A stretch of DNA of 13,923 nt, taken from contig CALCHY010000253.1 in NCBI GenBank assembly GCA_937907415.1, positions 1-13,923 on the forward strand, given 5' to 3'. A program made the position numbers and the translations under genes. The stretch's first letter is position 1, and each line of letters starts with the position of its first letter. Shown one piece after another: positions 12,946-13,923 of this stretch. The notes under the pieces were generated by a model. It was not told the origin of the DNA. It saw only the letters and a list, made by a program, of their open reading frames with translations, and did no database searches. The DNA comes from an uncultured Trueperaceae bacterium. GTDB lineage: Bacteria; Deinococcota; Deinococci; Deinococcales; Trueperaceae.

Positions 12946-13529
12946 CTGCGTGCCCTGGTCGCTGTGAACTTCTCCGGCGCTCCATTACGCTGCAGAGCCT
13001 CCTCAAGCGCCTCGATGCAGAAGCGGGCGTCCACGGTGTTACTCAGTCGCCAGGCGAGGACGCGGCGACTGAACACGTCCATGATCGCCACCAAGTAACA
13101 GAAGCCCCTGGCCATTGGGATGTACGTGATGTCCGCCGACCAAACGTCGTTCGCGGCGCTGATCTCAAGCCCGCTCAGGAGGTAGGCGGACACCTTATGC
13201 CCCGGCCCGCGACCCGCTTTCGTGGTGCGTTGCTTCGGGTAGATCGCGGTGATGCCCATACGCAGCATCAGGCGCCGCACACGCTTGCGGTTCACCCGCA
13301 AACCATGCAGACCCAAGGTGATGCGCCGCGAACCCTTGAACGGGTGCCTGACGTGAATCTTATCGATCATCAGCATCACCGCCAACTCACCGCCGGACGC
13401 ACCCTGCGCAGCCTGAGGCTGGTAGTGCGCCGTGGAGCGCGGCACCTTCAACAGCTCACACTGGCGCTTGACACTCGAATCAGGCTGCGGAGCGATCAGC
13501 CTTTTGCGTTCGGTTGCCGTCAGCGCTTG
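12946..13529 (-). pseudogene. IS3-family transposase OrfB, 3'-truncated
   Basis: OrfB is the DDE integrase half of the IS3 transposase. The frame overlaps the end of orfA in the -1 phase and runs 'LTATERKRLIAPQPDSSVKR', 'CELLKVPRSTAHYQPQ', the HTH_21 part ('HPFKGSRRITLGLHGLRVNR', 'RMGITAIYPKQRTTKAGRG'), then the first catalytic D in 'DVWSADITYIPMARGF'. It continues to 'ALEEALQRNGAPEKFT'. A base seems missing just before the second catalytic block: the next frame reads DQGTQ (GACCAGGGCACGCAG, 12960-12946). Beyond that the usual 'FTSxxFTG' and the final glutamate are gone, replaced by the IS30-like leader. The apparent ORF down to 12870 contains a meaningless tail. Confidence 0.85.
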
Positions 13530-13801
13530 AGATCTCGCGACAAGGAATCTCGATCCACCGTCAACTCCCCGATCTTCGCATGCAAATCCTTGACGAGCGC
13601 CTCGCCATCCAGCCGTGCGTCAACCGGGCTCTCGAACACACCAACCGCGCCGTCCAGCAACTGCCGCTTCCAGGCGGTCACCTGATTCGCGTGCAGGCAG
13701 TACTCACGCGCGATCTCCGCAGTGGTGCGCTCCTCACGCGCCGCCTCCAACGCCACTCTCGCCTTGAACGCGGGGCTATGATTCCGACGCTTCCTAACCA
13801 A
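13520..13801 (-). CDS. IS3-family transposase OrfA
   Basis: This encodes 93 residues starting 'MVRKRRNHSPAFKARVALEA' from a TTG at 13801. It contains the HTH_8-type segment ('ERTTAEIAREYCLHANQVTA', 'WKRQLLDGAVGVFE') and a leucine-heptad helix ('DLHAKIGELTVDRDSLSRDL'). It ends at TGA 13520, with OrfB continuing in the -1 frame across the end, the standard IS3 arrangement in which ribosomal frameshifting makes OrfAB. I cannot identify a classic A-rich slippery site at the overlap. It looks complete, but without a whole OrfB it is not functional. Confidence 0.88.
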   Translation of the reverse strand: MVRKRRNHSPAFKARVALEAAREERTTAEIAREYCLHANQVTAWKRQLLDGAVGVFESPVDARLDGEALVKDLHAKIGELTVDRDSLSRDLKR

Positions 13802-13841
13802 AAAGCACCTCTCTCACGAGCCTAAAGGCTCCACCTAAGAG

Positions 13842-13863
13842 GGTGTCCAACTATTGGGGACCA
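13842..13863. repeat. Left terminal inverted repeat of the IS3 element
   Basis: Read on the minus strand, the edge begins 5'-TGGTCCCCAATAGTTGGACA, starting with TG and containing the GTTGGACA motif usual at the ends of this IS3 branch. The first orfA codon lies about 60 bases inside. The partner repeat is absent from the window, so the match cannot be confirmed internally. Confidence 0.6.
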
Positions 13864-13923
13864 GCGCTGGCGGCCTGAGACCCCAGCGCCCTAATCTCGT
13901 AATGTTTGGTCCTGACGTTGTAG
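13864..13923. other. Flank outside the IS3 element
   Basis: This is the last 60 bases of the window. GCGCTGG (13864-13870) and CCAGCGC (13883-13889) are complementary with a 12-base loop, but no T-tract follows. No gene can be assigned. Confidence 0.3.

Larger units (their letters stand above)
12946..13863 (-). mobile_element. IS3-family element, left end to mid orfB
   Basis: The element starts at 13863 on the minus strand with the left end TGGTCCCCAATAGTTGGACA, followed by a spacer, orfA and orfB. The right end is missing because the sequence changes to an IS30-like remnant at about 12945. The IS30 leader meets OrfB inside its catalytic core, so either IS30 inserted into the IS3 element or a deletion joined the two. 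Confidence 0.8.

Noticed and set aside
13861..13889. Hairpin GCGCTGG/CCAGCGC as an intrinsic terminator
   Set aside because: The stem is seven bases, no T-tract follows on either strand, and it sits at the outer edge of the IS3 end, so chance is likely.
1..13923. CRISPR array, tRNA, rRNA or tandem-repeat array
   Set aside because: No regularly spaced direct repeats and no cloverleaf or rRNA-like segments were seen on either strand by eye.

Overview
This is a high-GC bacterial window, probably chromosomal, dominated by mobile-element debris around one visibly lower-GC block of intact genes. As a spot check, one 60-base line of the block (10321-10380) has 26 G/C and one flanking line (12061-12120) has 43. 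The organism cannot be named from this sequence. A TATATT box six bases upstream of a GTG start suggests leaderless transcription, as in Deinococcota or Actinomycetota, and the IS families fit either group.

Left flank (1-4046). A short plus-strand operon carries the end of an unknown gene, a two-helix membrane protein, a PD-(D/E)XK nuclease gene with two mutually compensating frameshifts, and a 202-residue protein of unknown function coupled to it by an ATGA overlap. Next come minus-strand remains of an ADP-ribosylglycohydrolase (DraG-type) gene. An IS21-family element entered this gene, and a deletion then appears to have fused its first ~20 codons to the middle of istB. A frameshifted IS630-family transposase gene follows.

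Core (about 4047-11640). Six intact genes form what looks like a defence or restriction-modification-type cassette. One operon on the minus strand runs, in transcription order: a PLD-nuclease/SF2-helicase fusion, a 78-residue protein, a DndD/Rad50-like ATPase with a CxxC zinc-hook motif, a 126-residue protein, and a 563-residue protein with a sigma-70 region 4-like helix-turn-helix. The genes overlap or nearly touch. A beta-class DNA methyltransferase, predicted to be leaderless, faces this operon on the plus strand, and its 3' end overlaps the last operon gene by 35 bp. No dndB/dndC-type sulfur-transfer gene is visible, so this is not an obvious phosphorothioation locus. My inference is that the methyltransferase marks self DNA, the helix-turn-helix protein and SMC-like ATPase recognise or organise foreign DNA, and the helicase-nuclease destroys it. 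I do not recognise this gene set as a named system.

Right flank (11641-13923). Here lies the C-terminal third of an SF1 helicase, most like TM0106-type RecB-nuclease/helicase proteins. It is cut off by an IS30-family N-terminal remnant, which abuts an IS3-family element that has lost its 3' end. Its surviving inverted-repeat end is at 13863.

Reading frames in the flanks are broken repeatedly by single-base indels, mostly in short homopolymers, whereas about 7.3 kb of the core carries none. This suggests real decay outside and selection inside, although sequencing error in the GC-rich flanks is not excluded.
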